64,000 nt of DNA. Source: JBEISR01 sp044371425. Its GTDB lineage: Bacteria > Planctomycetota > Planctomycetia > Pirellulales > Pirellulaceae. The position numbers and the translations under genes were made by a program. The stretch spans positions 217,792-281,791 of the forward strand of contig JBILTR010000004.1 of the NCBI GenBank assembly GCA_044371425.1. Direction: 5' to 3'. Below the pieces are notes generated by a model. The model was not told the origin of the DNA. It searched no databases and saw nothing but the letters and a program-made list of their open reading frames with translations. How positions within the stretch are numbered: the stretch's first letter is position 1; each line of letters starts with the position of its first letter. Shown in pieces: positions 8,860 to 17,526 of the stretch.

Positions 8860-9396
8860 ATGAGTGCCGTTGCCATGCTGGATCGTTGCCGGAGCCTCGA
8901 GAATAACAAGAATCTCGAAGGAACTGCTTTGGCTTGCATCGCATTCTCCACCCATCGTGCGGAGGCGTTGGCTTGGTGGCCGATGGTCTACCGATTCTTT
9001 CTCCAATGTGGTCGCTTGCCATCAGAGATTGCAAAACTGGATCGCCTGGATCCAACCCCTCCATTTCGGGGGAAAACGATCAAGGAACTTGGGTTTACCA
9101 GTTGGGGGATCGACACCGCTCATTGGGAGGATTCGGTGCTCAAACTCAGCAGCAACCAAATCCTCCCGCGACTCCACAACAGGACTCGTCTTTGCTGCTA
9201 TCTGGGTTATTCTGAAGACCCATGGGTAGAACCGCTGGGTCGATGTTTCGAACGGGTCATCATTCTGGTGCCTTCGAAAGTCTCCGGTGGTGGCAGCGAA
9301 CTGATTCGTCGCATCCAACGGATGATGGCAAGGCAAGTTCCGATCGCCGGCTACCTGGAGTGTGGCATAGGCGGATCTAAAGAATACCCTGAGTAG
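8860..9396 (+). CDS. hypothetical protein between ATPase and epimerase
   Basis: 178 aa. ATG 8860 has AAGGAAGGA upstream. I do not recognise the family. It has no signal peptide or membrane segment and is rich in Trp, Arg and Cys. Its stop is 9 bases before the epimerase start and its start is 58 bases after the ATPase stop, so the three are probably cotranscribed. That coupling is the only hint to its role. Confidence 0.65.
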   Translation: MSAVAMLDRCRSLENNKNLEGTALACIAFSTHRAEALAWWPMVYRFFLQCGRLPSEIAKLDRLDPTPPFRGKTIKELGFTSWGIDTAHWEDSVLKLSSNQILPRLHNRTRLCCYLGYSEDPWVEPLGRCFERVIILVPSKVSGGGSELIRRIQRMMARQVPIAGYLECGIGGSKEYPE

Positions 9397-9405
9397 TAGC
9401 TTGCG

Positions 9406-10344
9406 ATGAAATCGTGTCTTGTCACCGGCGGCGCCGGATTTATCGGGTCGCATTTGGTTCATGGACTCTTGGCGGAAGGGTATCGAGTTCGAGTGCTCGA
9501 TAATCTGTCCACCGGCAATCGCGCCAACCTGGAAGGTGTACTTGAGCGCGTGGAGTTCATCGAAGGGGACGTCTGCGATACGCAGATCGCGAAACAGGCA
9601 ACCGAGGGAATCGACGTCGTCTTCCATCAAGCTGCAATGGCTTCGGTGCCCTTCAGCCTGGAGTATCCACTGGAGTCGCATCGCACGTGCGCGACCGGCA
9701 CTCTTTCGATGCTGATTGCAGCCAAAGACTCCGGGGTCAAACGATTCGTCTACGCGGCCAGCAGCAGCGCCTACGGCGACCAGCCCTACAGCTCGAAAAG
9801 GGAAATCGACATCCCATCCCCCCTCTCCCCCTACGCGGTTGCCAAACTGGCGGGAGAGTATTATTGCCAGTCCTTTTACCACAGCTTTGGGATGGAAACA
9901 GTTGGATTGCGATACTTCAATGTCTATGGACCTCGCCAGGATCCAAACAGCCCCTACTCGGCGGTGATCCCTCTGTTTGTCACTCGCCTTCTTTCTGGTC
10001 AGTCTCCCATCATTTATGGAGACGGGCAGCAGTCGCGAGACTTCACGTTCGTCGAGAATGTCGTCCTCGGAAACATTCTCGCCTCCAAAGTCGAGGGCAT
10101 CGGTGGCATGGTGATCAATATGGCCGAGGGACGCCAAACCACACTGCTGCAACTCTTAACGTTGCTCGATCATCATCTCGGGACAGGGATCAGCCCCAAG
10201 TTCGAACCGGCCCGTAGCGGCGATGTCCGCGAGAGCCTTGCGGATATCACTATGGCCCGGAAACTGCTGGGCTATGATCCCAAGATCGGTCTGGATGAAG
10301 GATTGGCGAAGACCATCGACTACTACCGGACCTGGAGTTCCTGA
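9406..10344 (+). CDS. NAD-dependent sugar-nucleotide epimerase/dehydratase
   Basis: 312 aa extended SDR. The NAD-binding loop GGAGFIG is at residues 8-14. The catalytic triad is the Ser cluster at 119-121 with Y143-x3-K147 (YAVAK). DNLSTGNRANL and RYFNVYGPRQDP are typical of UDP-glucose / UDP-N-acetylglucosamine 4-epimerase-like enzymes (GalE/WbpP type). The exact sugar cannot be read from sequence. It is the last gene of the plus-strand group and supports a surface-polysaccharide role. It is convergent with the VCBS/ASPIC gene. Confidence 0.93.
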   Translation: MKSCLVTGGAGFIGSHLVHGLLAEGYRVRVLDNLSTGNRANLEGVLERVEFIEGDVCDTQIAKQATEGIDVVFHQAAMASVPFSLEYPLESHRTCATGTLSMLIAAKDSGVKRFVYAASSSAYGDQPYSSKREIDIPSPLSPYAVAKLAGEYYCQSFYHSFGMETVGLRYFNVYGPRQDPNSPYSAVIPLFVTRLLSGQSPIIYGDGQQSRDFTFVENVVLGNILASKVEGIGGMVINMAEGRQTTLLQLLTLLDHHLGTGISPKFEPARSGDVRESLADITMARKLLGYDPKIGLDEGLAKTIDYYRTWSS

Positions 10345-10390
10345 GCCGGTCGGCTACCAAAGGACTTTTTCGCCATTCTCCGGTTCATTC

Positions 10391-12181
10391 CTAATTCGCC
10401 TCGGTCGGCTCCACCAACCGAATCAGCCGATCGGCTTCCAGGAGTTCATGCGTGCTGGTGGTGCCACTGGGCCATCGGACGGTCAACGCCGGAAAGCGTC
10501 CATCCTGCAACTGGCTCCTTGCCATCCCAAAGTGCACCAGCCGCTCGCTGGTCGATGCGTACGAACCACCTCCATACACATTTCGGTGGATGACGCGTTC
10601 CCTTCCCTGAAGACGGAGAGTCGCACCGATGCCGTCTCGATTCGATCGCGTCCCGACCAGCTGCACCTTCAGCCAGGCCCCTTCCGACTCCGATTGATTT
10701 TCAACGATCGCCACATCCTGAAGAACGGTGGATGTGGCGAGGTCCATCTTTCCATCGTGATTGAAATCGACGACCGCAAGACCTCTGGCCGAAGCCGGCT
10801 TCTGAAAGAACGATCCCGCCTGCTCACCAGCCATGCGAAACGACTTTCCTTCGAGATTCTCCAGCAGCACCGGCAGCTGGTCGACGGGAGCCAACTGGCT
10901 TTGCCGTACGGCGTGGCCATTGACGGTCACCAGATCCTCGTCGCCATCCAGGTCGTAGTCATTGAAGACGACTCCCCAACCGACAAACAAAGACCCCATC
11001 GCGGTGACGTTGGTGCGGCGAGACATATGCAGGAAATTGAGCCGACTGGACTGCGAGTACAAGGCGCAGGTTTCTGTCTCATAGTGGGTGACAAACAGAT
11101 CAAACTTGCCATCGTTGTTGTAGTCTCCCACCCCAACTCCCATGCTGCCATCTGGCGTCCCGGCGTCATCGAGCGCCGTTCCGCTGCGAAGCCCTATCTC
11201 GGTCAGCCTGCCATCCCCTTCGTTGCGATAGAGATAATTCGCCTCTTCATCGTTGGCGACATACCAATCGGTATCCCCGTCCCCATCGAGATCGCTGGCG
11301 AGCACACCAAGGCCTCGGCCCCCAGGCGCCAGAAACCCCTTCGGCATCGGTTCGAATCTCCCATCCCCAAGATTCCTGAAAAAGAGGTGGTCGACACCGC
11401 GAAAATCGCGTGGCCCGCAGACATCTCGGACGCCACGCACCACACAGGGCGGATTGTTGTCGAACGACCAGTCTGCGTAATGAGCGACCAGAAGGTCTAG
11501 GTCACCGTCTCCTTCCAAATCGCCCCACGCTGCCGTCGAAGACCAATTCGGATCGATCAATCCAACCTCTCTGGCGACTTCCTGAAAGGTCCCATCTCCC
11601 AGGTTATGCCACAGCTGCAACCCACCGTAGCCCGTGACCAACAGATCGGGAAAGCCATCGTTATCGAAATCCGCGACATGGAGACCATGGTGGTAGTGTC
11701 GGGAAAGGTCGAGCCGTGACTGGGGAAGCACCGGGCGAAATCGCCAATCTCCAAGCCCTTGATAGAGCCAACCTGGGAGGCCAACCACTTCCTTCTCTTC
11801 GGCCCGAAACCGACCACCCTCCGCGTAGGCTAGATCGGGATGACCGTCGCAATCGTAGTCGAAGGCCGCCAACCCTCCCCCCAGCGACTCGATGATGCTG
11901 TAGACTTCGTCTTCTCTCCCGTCGTTGTAGCGCACCTCGATTCCACTGTCGGCCGAACGATCTGCAAAGCGGATTCGATAAATCGTCGCATCGGGCACAT
12001 CAGCCCTTGGCGGCTCAGGCTGCCCGACGGTACCCGTTGATGAAGAGGATGGCGGAGACAATGCCGGCTTCTTGTCGTCGGCTCGATCGCACCCGACGAC
12101 CAAAGCCAGCAACAGAAGGAGCCAACCGATGGGAACGGTTGGAAGTCGTTCCAGGTCGATGATGCCGGATTGCTCGTCCAT
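10391..12181 (-). CDS. CRTAC1-type lipoprotein: VCBS/FG-GAP repeats plus ASPIC/UnbV domain
   Basis: 596 aa. The start at 12181 gives a lipoprotein signal with lipobox VVGC near residue 33. At least seven calcium-binding-type VCBS repeats (D-x-D-x-DG-x-x-DL pattern, e.g. DFDNDGFPDLL, DYNNDGKFDLF) predict a beta-propeller. The C-terminal ~90 residues form an ASPIC/UnbV domain (NRDGIGATLRL ... VYGGGSYASTSE ... VRWPSG). Such proteins are numerous in planctomycetes and thought to act at the surface in adhesion or binding; this is family knowledge, not shown here. The TPR gene lies upstream on the same strand, 145 bp away, a pairing common for this family. Confidence 0.92.
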   Translation of the reverse strand: MDEQSGIIDLERLPTVPIGWLLLLLALVVGCDRADDKKPALSPPSSSSTGTVGQPEPPRADVPDATIYRIRFADRSADSGIEVRYNDGREDEVYSIIESLGGGLAAFDYDCDGHPDLAYAEGGRFRAEEKEVVGLPGWLYQGLGDWRFRPVLPQSRLDLSRHYHHGLHVADFDNDGFPDLLVTGYGGLQLWHNLGDGTFQEVAREVGLIDPNWSSTAAWGDLEGDGDLDLLVAHYADWSFDNNPPCVVRGVRDVCGPRDFRGVDHLFFRNLGDGRFEPMPKGFLAPGGRGLGVLASDLDGDGDTDWYVANDEEANYLYRNEGDGRLTEIGLRSGTALDDAGTPDGSMGVGVGDYNNDGKFDLFVTHYETETCALYSQSSRLNFLHMSRRTNVTAMGSLFVGWGVVFNDYDLDGDEDLVTVNGHAVRQSQLAPVDQLPVLLENLEGKSFRMAGEQAGSFFQKPASARGLAVVDFNHDGKMDLATSTVLQDVAIVENQSESEGAWLKVQLVGTRSNRDGIGATLRLQGRERVIHRNVYGGGSYASTSERLVHFGMARSQLQDGRFPALTVRWPSGTTSTHELLEADRLIRLVEPTEAN

Positions 12182-12326
12182 GGGTTCCGAAGCTCGATGG
12201 GGAGAGTGGCAGAAACGGCTGTCGCAACCCAAGATACGGGAACCTTCATCCCTGACATCCAAAAGCAAATGGGGAAAATGTCTACCCAGCTGCTGATGAC
12301 ACGAACGAAGTCTTGGGCAAATGGGG

Positions 12327-13721
12327 TCAGGGGTTGACGGCCGGTTCCGATGGCTTGGAGCCACCAGCAGACTCCGGCGCGATCGTCCCACCCAATTGTA
12401 TCACTGCCGATCGATGGACAGCGGCCTGCGCGGTGTCACCCGATCGCGAGAAAAGAAGGTAGAGATCCTGATGGGCTTCGAGCATTGAGGGATTCGCCTG
12501 GAGCGCTGCCTGCAGCCAGACCCGCCCTTCGTCTCGCGAGCTGTAGTGGAGCAGATCATGGCCCACCTGATACAGCAGCTGGGCGTTGTTCGGCTGCCGC
12601 TCGGCATCCATCAATCGAAGATCGATATCCTTGAGGAACTTGTTCCCCTCCTCTGTCTTGGCAAAGAGCGGTTCTGCCATCGAGTCCTGGCCGTCTTGCG
12701 CGTAGGCTCTTGCCAGAGCATAATTCATGTCGACATCATCTGGCCAAAGCTCCCGAAGAGGTGCCATCCGCTCGATCGCCTCCTTGGCTCGCCCCTCATC
12801 CAAAAGCGATCTCCCCAGCAGCAATTGCGCCTCGAAGTCTCGCTTGCCCTCGGCAACCAACGCCTCCAGAAGCGAGATCGCTTCTTGTGGTTTTTGGGTG
12901 CCAAGCAGCGATTCGGCCATTCCTTTTCGAGCTTCGATGGAGGCTGGCTGCTGCTGAAGATACTGTCGATAGTAGGTCACGGCTTCTTCCCACTGGTTCA
13001 AGTGGCGTTTGGTTTCCGCCATGCCGAACTGGGCAGCCGCCAGGTAAGGTTGCCGCTTGAGCGCCTCTGCGAACGCATCGCTGGCCTGAGTCCATTGCTG
13101 GCGGTACTGGGCGAGCATTCCTAAGACCACGTAGGGCATACCATCTTGAGGCAGTTCTTTCGTCCAGATCCCCACCATCCCCAACGCGTCGCGAAACTGC
13201 ATCCGAATCAAGGAACCGATAGAAAAGGCATGAAGCACTTCCCCTAGGTCGCTACCGGCTTCCTGGATCAACCTGGGGAATTCCTTTGAGACTTCGGAAA
13301 GGTCTCCCATCTGAGCACTCAGCAGCATCGCTTCCCGATCGACCTCGGGGGGGTTGCCGCCGAGTTGCCGAGCGAACCGAATCAGGAGGTCCGATCTTTC
13401 GAAGTTGCGGAGGTGTCGCTGAGCTCGCGCCTTGAGCAGCGAGGTTTCGCCGGTCATTCCATACCGCTTCTCCAGACGCAACAGGGCGTCGTGAGCCGGC
13501 CGATCCTGCCACTGGGCGATCAAGCGCCTTGCCGAATCCAGTTGGCGTTGGTAGAGGATGCGGGAAACACCGAAACCAAGGAAGGGCATCGCCAGCAATA
13601 GGACAATCCAGGATCGCCAGAAACGGAAGGTCTTCCAGGCTGGGGGGCGGCCCGTCCCGAAATCGCTTCGAGAGCCCTCCTCCCCTTGAATAGTCGTACC
13701 CGGTTGCCGCACGCTGGGCAT
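12327..13721 (-). CDS. membrane-anchored TPR protein
   Basis: 464 aa from ATG 13721; a GTG at 13739 would add six residues. One membrane segment at about 36-52 (IVLLLAMPFLGFGV) follows a cytoplasmic Pro-rich head. The rest is a series of tetratricopeptide helices, clearest in ALKRQPYLAAAQFGMAETKRHLNQWEEAV and the following unit. It is probably a scaffold facing the periplasm. It is the likely first gene of an operon with the VCBS/ASPIC lipoprotein. Binding partners are unknown. Confidence 0.9.
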   Translation of the reverse strand: MPSVRQPGTTIQGEEGSRSDFGTGRPPAWKTFRFWRSWIVLLLAMPFLGFGVSRILYQRQLDSARRLIAQWQDRPAHDALLRLEKRYGMTGETSLLKARAQRHLRNFERSDLLIRFARQLGGNPPEVDREAMLLSAQMGDLSEVSKEFPRLIQEAGSDLGEVLHAFSIGSLIRMQFRDALGMVGIWTKELPQDGMPYVVLGMLAQYRQQWTQASDAFAEALKRQPYLAAAQFGMAETKRHLNQWEEAVTYYRQYLQQQPASIEARKGMAESLLGTQKPQEAISLLEALVAEGKRDFEAQLLLGRSLLDEGRAKEAIERMAPLRELWPDDVDMNYALARAYAQDGQDSMAEPLFAKTEEGNKFLKDIDLRLMDAERQPNNAQLLYQVGHDLLHYSSRDEGRVWLQAALQANPSMLEAHQDLYLLFSRSGDTAQAAVHRSAVIQLGGTIAPESAGGSKPSEPAVNP

Positions 13722-13791
13722 CTCAGGAAGCTCCGGCACGCATCGCCTGCAGGGAAGGATCTCCGGTGTCGGAGACCATCAGAAAGAAAAG

Positions 13792-13873
13792 CGGAGGGCA
13801 CGGGACTCGAACCCGCAACCCCTTTCGGGGCAATTGATTTCGAATCAACCTCCTCACCATTCGGTTACCCTCC
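13792..13873 (-). tRNA. tRNA-Ser (CGA)
   Basis: 82 nt class II tRNA. The acceptor GGAGGGT pairs with GCCCTCC, discriminator G. The anticodon stem GTTGA/TCAAT encloses loop TTCGAAA, with anticodon CGA for codon UCG. It has a long variable arm (GCCCCGAAAGGGG type) and T arm GCGGGTTCGAGTCCCGT. CCA is not encoded. Confidence 0.95.
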
Positions 13874-14103
13874 GAAATCGCCTGTATTTTGGGCCGAAGG
13901 GGGTTTCGTGGCAAGGCCCAATCCTCGGGAAACCCGACTTTGCAGATGGTGAGACCTCTGAGGAGTGGGCCGGTCGTGCCCCCGGGTCCTAGTTTTGTAG
14001 TCCTAGAAGGCCTAGCTATCCGATCTTCCCAGGTCACCGTGCTGCGGTTGTATGGAGCTTCGTCGACGCTCCCATTCCTCATGAATCCAGTGGAATTCCA
14101 TCG

Positions 14104-14412
14104 ATGTCGCAGAAGAAAATCTTCCGAGTGGTCACTCGCGGCCCGGATGGGGCACTACGGATTCGGGATTTCCATTCCGCCGAACCAATCTCTCAGATGC
14201 ACTTGCAGGTTGGCGTCGATGACTGCAGCACAGACCTGGAGTTGAGGGGGATGCCGGTCTTCAAGGGCCTGGTAGGCCCTTTTCCTGAGGGCCAGGAGAT
14301 CGTCCGCTATGAGTCGCCGGAGGTGTTTGAGTTGCTGACCCGCGAGTGGGCAGTGGCGCGACCAGGAAGCCGTGCTGGACGTCGCGCAAAGACCGTCCAG
14401 GAGGAATCCTGA
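14104..14412 (+). CDS. small conserved-looking hypothetical protein
   Basis: 102 aa, ATG 14104, with a weak ribosome binding site (GTGGA). It has no signal or membrane segment and a basic C-terminal tail. The family is not recognised. Codon use resembles the neighbours and it lies alone between two tRNA genes of opposite orientation. An alternative is that this is non-coding; other frames here are less convincing. Confidence 0.5.
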   Translation: MSQKKIFRVVTRGPDGALRIRDFHSAEPISQMHLQVGVDDCSTDLELRGMPVFKGLVGPFPEGQEIVRYESPEVFELLTREWAVARPGSRAGRRAKTVQEES

Positions 14413-14492
14413 CCTGCAGGATGTGTGGCTCCTGGGAGCGGTCGATCGCTGGGATGTAGCCGACTGGAGCATGTCAGCGATCGAAGAAAAAG

Positions 14493-14564
14493 CTACCCCG
14501 CTAGGACTCGAACCTAGAATAAAGGAACCAAAATCCCTTGTGTTGCCAATTACACCACGGGGCA
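14493..14564 (-). tRNA. tRNA-Gln (TTG)
   Basis: 72 nt. The acceptor TGCCCCG pairs with CGGGGTA, discriminator G. The anticodon loop TTTTGGT gives anticodon TTG (codon CAA). T arm CTAGG-TTCGAGT-CCTAG. CCA is not encoded. Confidence 0.95.
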
Positions 14565-14598
14565 ATGCGGACCGGGAGGTCGCTGGTGTGCGGAAAGT

Positions 14599-15240
14599 TT
14601 AACGATTAGGCGATGCGTTGACAACCGCAAAGGCCAGTCGCTGCATCTCCAGGGAGACATCGACTTGGACGATCTCCAGTCCACTTCGGGACGGATGGAG
14701 GGTGACGGGGGAAAAATTCAAAATCCCCGACACCTGGGTTTTTGCGACGCGATCGGCGATCGACGTCGCCTCCCCTGCCGGCACGGCCAGGATGGCCAAT
14801 TCGGTAGCAGTCTTTCTTAGAATCTCCTCCAGCTGATCGATCCCATGGATCGGAACGCCGCTGATTTTGCTTCCGATCATCGCTGGATCGCGATCGAAGG
14901 CGGCGACGCATCGGAAGCTCTGACGCCAGAATCCCTGATGACCGGCTAGAGCCCGCCCCAGATTTCCGACACCGATAATGCTGACCATCCAGGTACGGTC
15001 GATGCCGAAGCGGGCCTCGAGGGTTTCGACCATGGGGGCGACCTGATAGCCGCACCCTGGCTTTCCTGCCATCCCCAGCTCCGCCATATCTCGGCGAACT
15101 TGAGCATCGCTGAACCCCAGGATGGCTCCTAACGTGCTGCTGGGAATCGTCTCGACACCCTGTCGCTGAAGCATCTGCAATTCACGCAAGTAGAGGCCAG
15201 CTCGTCGCTCCGTTGGCTTTGCGATTCGATTGCCTGGCAT
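14599..15240 (-). CDS. rex: redox-sensing transcriptional repressor Rex
   Basis: 213 aa. The start at 15240 has GGAGGGG immediately upstream. The N-terminal winged helix (residues about 15-65, with GFSDAQVRRDMAELG as recognition region) is followed by a Rossmann NAD(H)-binding domain, GVGNLG at 90-95, and ends with a domain-swap helix. Rex senses the NADH/NAD+ ratio and represses respiration and fermentation genes when NADH is low. It is monocistronic here. I did not find a clean Rex operator in its own upstream region. Confidence 0.95.
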   Translation of the reverse strand: MPGNRIAKPTERRAGLYLRELQMLQRQGVETIPSSTLGAILGFSDAQVRRDMAELGMAGKPGCGYQVAPMVETLEARFGIDRTWMVSIIGVGNLGRALAGHQGFWRQSFRCVAAFDRDPAMIGSKISGVPIHGIDQLEEILRKTATELAILAVPAGEATSIADRVAKTQVSGILNFSPVTLHPSRSGLEIVQVDVSLEMQRLAFAVVNASPNR

Positions 15241-15606
15241 AACCCCTCCGATCGTTACAACGCATAACAACGGTTCAGCTGGTCGGAACAAATTACGGAA
15301 TCGACCATTATTTGCCCAGCCCGCTCAGTTTACTTATCCCATCATATTTCCATAGACGATGAAACTGTTGCTTTGGGCATCTATTCGTTGACTCGTCTAC
15401 TTTACCAACCTTGTCGTCAGGCGGGAGTGAAGGAACTCGGCAAATCGGGTTCTGTCGACTTGCCAGTGGCGCGTTTGTCCGGGTTGGGGAGCGAGATTCA
15501 CTGCGAGAGGGAATGTCCGAAAGGAAGGTCAGGCGAAAGGGTTTTCGCCGACTGCCAGATGCTGCGTTCAGCTTAGATGGATCCAGGTTTCGAAGGAGAG
15601 CGAGAA
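15241..15606. other. divergent intergenic region between rex and YTV gene
   Basis: 366 bases. A 7-bp hairpin (GGCGAAA, loop GGGT, TTTCGCC) at 15532-15549 lies in the probable leader of the YTV gene. AAGGAG at about 15595 is its ribosome binding site. No gene seen. Confidence 0.5.
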
Positions 15607-17334
15607 ATGAGAAAGCTGTTGGCTTTGCCAGCGTTGGCGGCGATTCTGTCCGCCTTCTCGGCAAACGTAGCTTCGGCTGCCTATTGCGGTGCGATCAGCT
15701 ACGAAAATGCGGGTGTTGTCAGTGGGGATCCTTGTGCCCCGCACAGTCACACCATCATGAAGACGGTCCGACGAGTGGTCTACGATCAGGAAGTGGTCCA
15801 AGCAACTCGATCGGAATACCAAACGGTGTACGAAGACCGCGAGGTACAGCGGACGCGTTACGAGCGTTCGACGGAGTACCGCGAGGTCAACTACACGGTC
15901 ACTCGTCCTGTGTACGAAACACGGGAGAAGGTGATCAACTACACGGTGATGAAGCCGGTGTATGAGACCCGCACCAAGCAGGTCCAGTACACGGTGCGCC
16001 GCCCTGTGTACGAAACGCACGAGAAGGTGATCAATTACACGGTGATGAAGCCGGTGTACGAGACCCATGAAAAGGTCATCAACTACACCGTTCGTAAGCC
16101 AGTGTATGAAACCCGCCAGAAGACGATCAACTACACGGTGATGAAGCCGGTGTATGAGACCCATGAAAAGGTCATCAACTACACCGTCATGGTCCCTGTG
16201 CAGGAAACTCGCGAGCGGACGATCAATTACACCGTCATGGTTCCCGTGACGGAGACTCGTGAACGTACCGTGACTCAGCGGATCACCAAGCCGGTGAATT
16301 ACACCAAGACGGTCATGGTCCGTGGCGGAAGCTGGGAAACCCGCACCGAAGAAGTCCCTGGACCAGTCGTCCGACGCACCATCCGCGAACCGGGCAGCTG
16401 GGTCTTTGACGAGGCGACTTGCAAGTGCGTCTATGTTCCTGGTGCCTGCCGCACCGAGTGCGTCCAGTGCCCACCCAAGACGATCTGCAAGAAGGTTTGG
16501 GTCCCCACCTGCGAAGAGAAGATCATCAACTGCGTTCGGTACGAAACCGAATGCGTTTCGAAGGTGGTTCCTTACACCGTCTGCAAGATGGTTCCTGAGT
16601 GCCGCACCAAGACGTCGACCTACACGGTTTGCAAGATGGTTCCGGAATGCCGGAGCAAGACCTGCACCTACACCACCTGCCGCATGGTGCCCGAGTGCCG
16701 AACGAAGGTCTGCAACTACACGGTTTGCAACTGGGTTTGCGAACCGCGCAGCAAGACCTGCACCTACACCACCTGCCGCATGGTGCCTGAAGTGCGCAGC
16801 AAGACTTGCACCTACACCACCTGCCGCATGGTCTGCGAGCAGAGGGTGAAGGACGTCTGCTACACGGTCTGCTCGATGGTTCCAGAACAGCGATCGAAGA
16901 CCTGCACCTACACGGTCTGCCGGATGGTTTCGGAATGCCGCACCAAGACGGTCCCCTACACCGTCTGCAATGCAGTTCCCTACACCTGCACCGTGAAAGT
17001 GGCCAAGCGAGTTTGCGTCCAGGTTCCTTACACCTACACCCGATGCGTTCCCCGCGTTGTTTGCGAGGAAGTGCCGGTGACCGTCAGCTGTGGAAACGTT
17101 GATCCTTGCAGCAGCAATGGCAACGGCTTCGGCGGCAACGGTGGGTTGTTCAACGGACGGATTCGCAATGGTCTGCACAACCTGATCCATGGCGTCGGCG
17201 GATGCGTCCGCAACGTTCTCCATGGTGGTTGTGGCCTGCTGGGTGGTTGCGGTGCCGGTGCTGGTTGCAGCGAAGGCTGCGACAGCGGTTGTGCCGCTCC
17301 TGCCGCCAGCAGCTGCGACAGCTGTGCCGGCTGA
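15607..17334 (+). CDS. cysteine-rich YTV-repeat cell-wall protein
   Basis: 575 aa. Start 15607 is set by AAGGAG and a clean signal peptide (LLALPALAAILSAFSANVASA). Two repeat blocks follow, both with a strict 16-residue period. Block 1 (about 93-221) has eight Cys-free units of type NYTVMKPVYETREKVI. Block 2 (about 321-461) has eight or nine units of type YTVCKMVPECRTKTC, with two to three Cys each. The C-terminus is Gly/Cys-rich. YTV-domain proteins are planctomycete-specific and have been linked to the sulfur-rich proteinaceous cell wall. The Cys pattern suggests a disulfide-linked wall protein. A strong terminator follows, so it is probably a single, highly expressed gene. Confidence 0.93.
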   Translation: MRKLLALPALAAILSAFSANVASAAYCGAISYENAGVVSGDPCAPHSHTIMKTVRRVVYDQEVVQATRSEYQTVYEDREVQRTRYERSTEYREVNYTVTRPVYETREKVINYTVMKPVYETRTKQVQYTVRRPVYETHEKVINYTVMKPVYETHEKVINYTVRKPVYETRQKTINYTVMKPVYETHEKVINYTVMVPVQETRERTINYTVMVPVTETRERTVTQRITKPVNYTKTVMVRGGSWETRTEEVPGPVVRRTIREPGSWVFDEATCKCVYVPGACRTECVQCPPKTICKKVWVPTCEEKIINCVRYETECVSKVVPYTVCKMVPECRTKTSTYTVCKMVPECRSKTCTYTTCRMVPECRTKVCNYTVCNWVCEPRSKTCTYTTCRMVPEVRSKTCTYTTCRMVCEQRVKDVCYTVCSMVPEQRSKTCTYTVCRMVSECRTKTVPYTVCNAVPYTCTVKVAKRVCVQVPYTYTRCVPRVVCEEVPVTVSCGNVDPCSSNGNGFGGNGGLFNGRIRNGLHNLIHGVGGCVRNVLHGGCGLLGGCGAGAGCSEGCDSGCAAPAASSCDSCAG

Positions 17335-17390
17335 TTCCTGAGTAATCCCAACGCGATCACCGACTGATAGCAGCATCGGTGATTCCCTCG

Positions 17391-17425
17391 AACTGGCCGG
17401 GCCCCCAAGCCCGGCCAGTTTTTTT
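17391..17425 (+). terminator. intrinsic terminator of the YTV gene
   Basis: Perfect 12-bp stem AACTGGCCGGGC / GCCCGGCCAGTT with loop CCCCAA, followed by a run of seven T residues. It lies 56 bases after the YTV stop codon. Confidence 0.95.
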
Positions 17426-17526
17426 GTTCCCCCAACGGCTCGCTGGGAGACTGGCTCCAAGTCGGCTACAATTCCATGACTGCCTGGTTGGCCCGGCCCT
17501 GATCCCCCCTCTGGGAAGTCCACTGC

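Noticed and set aside
15245..15275. TTGTTA/TAACAA-like words upstream of rex, as a possible Rex operator
   Set aside because: The half sites are not symmetric at the spacing of the TTGTG-N8-CACAA consensus.
15568..17523. Long minus-strand open frame (651 codons) opposite the YTV gene
   Set aside because: It is an antisense shadow created by the 16-codon repeats and GC-rich third positions; the plus frame has signal peptide, RBS and terminator.
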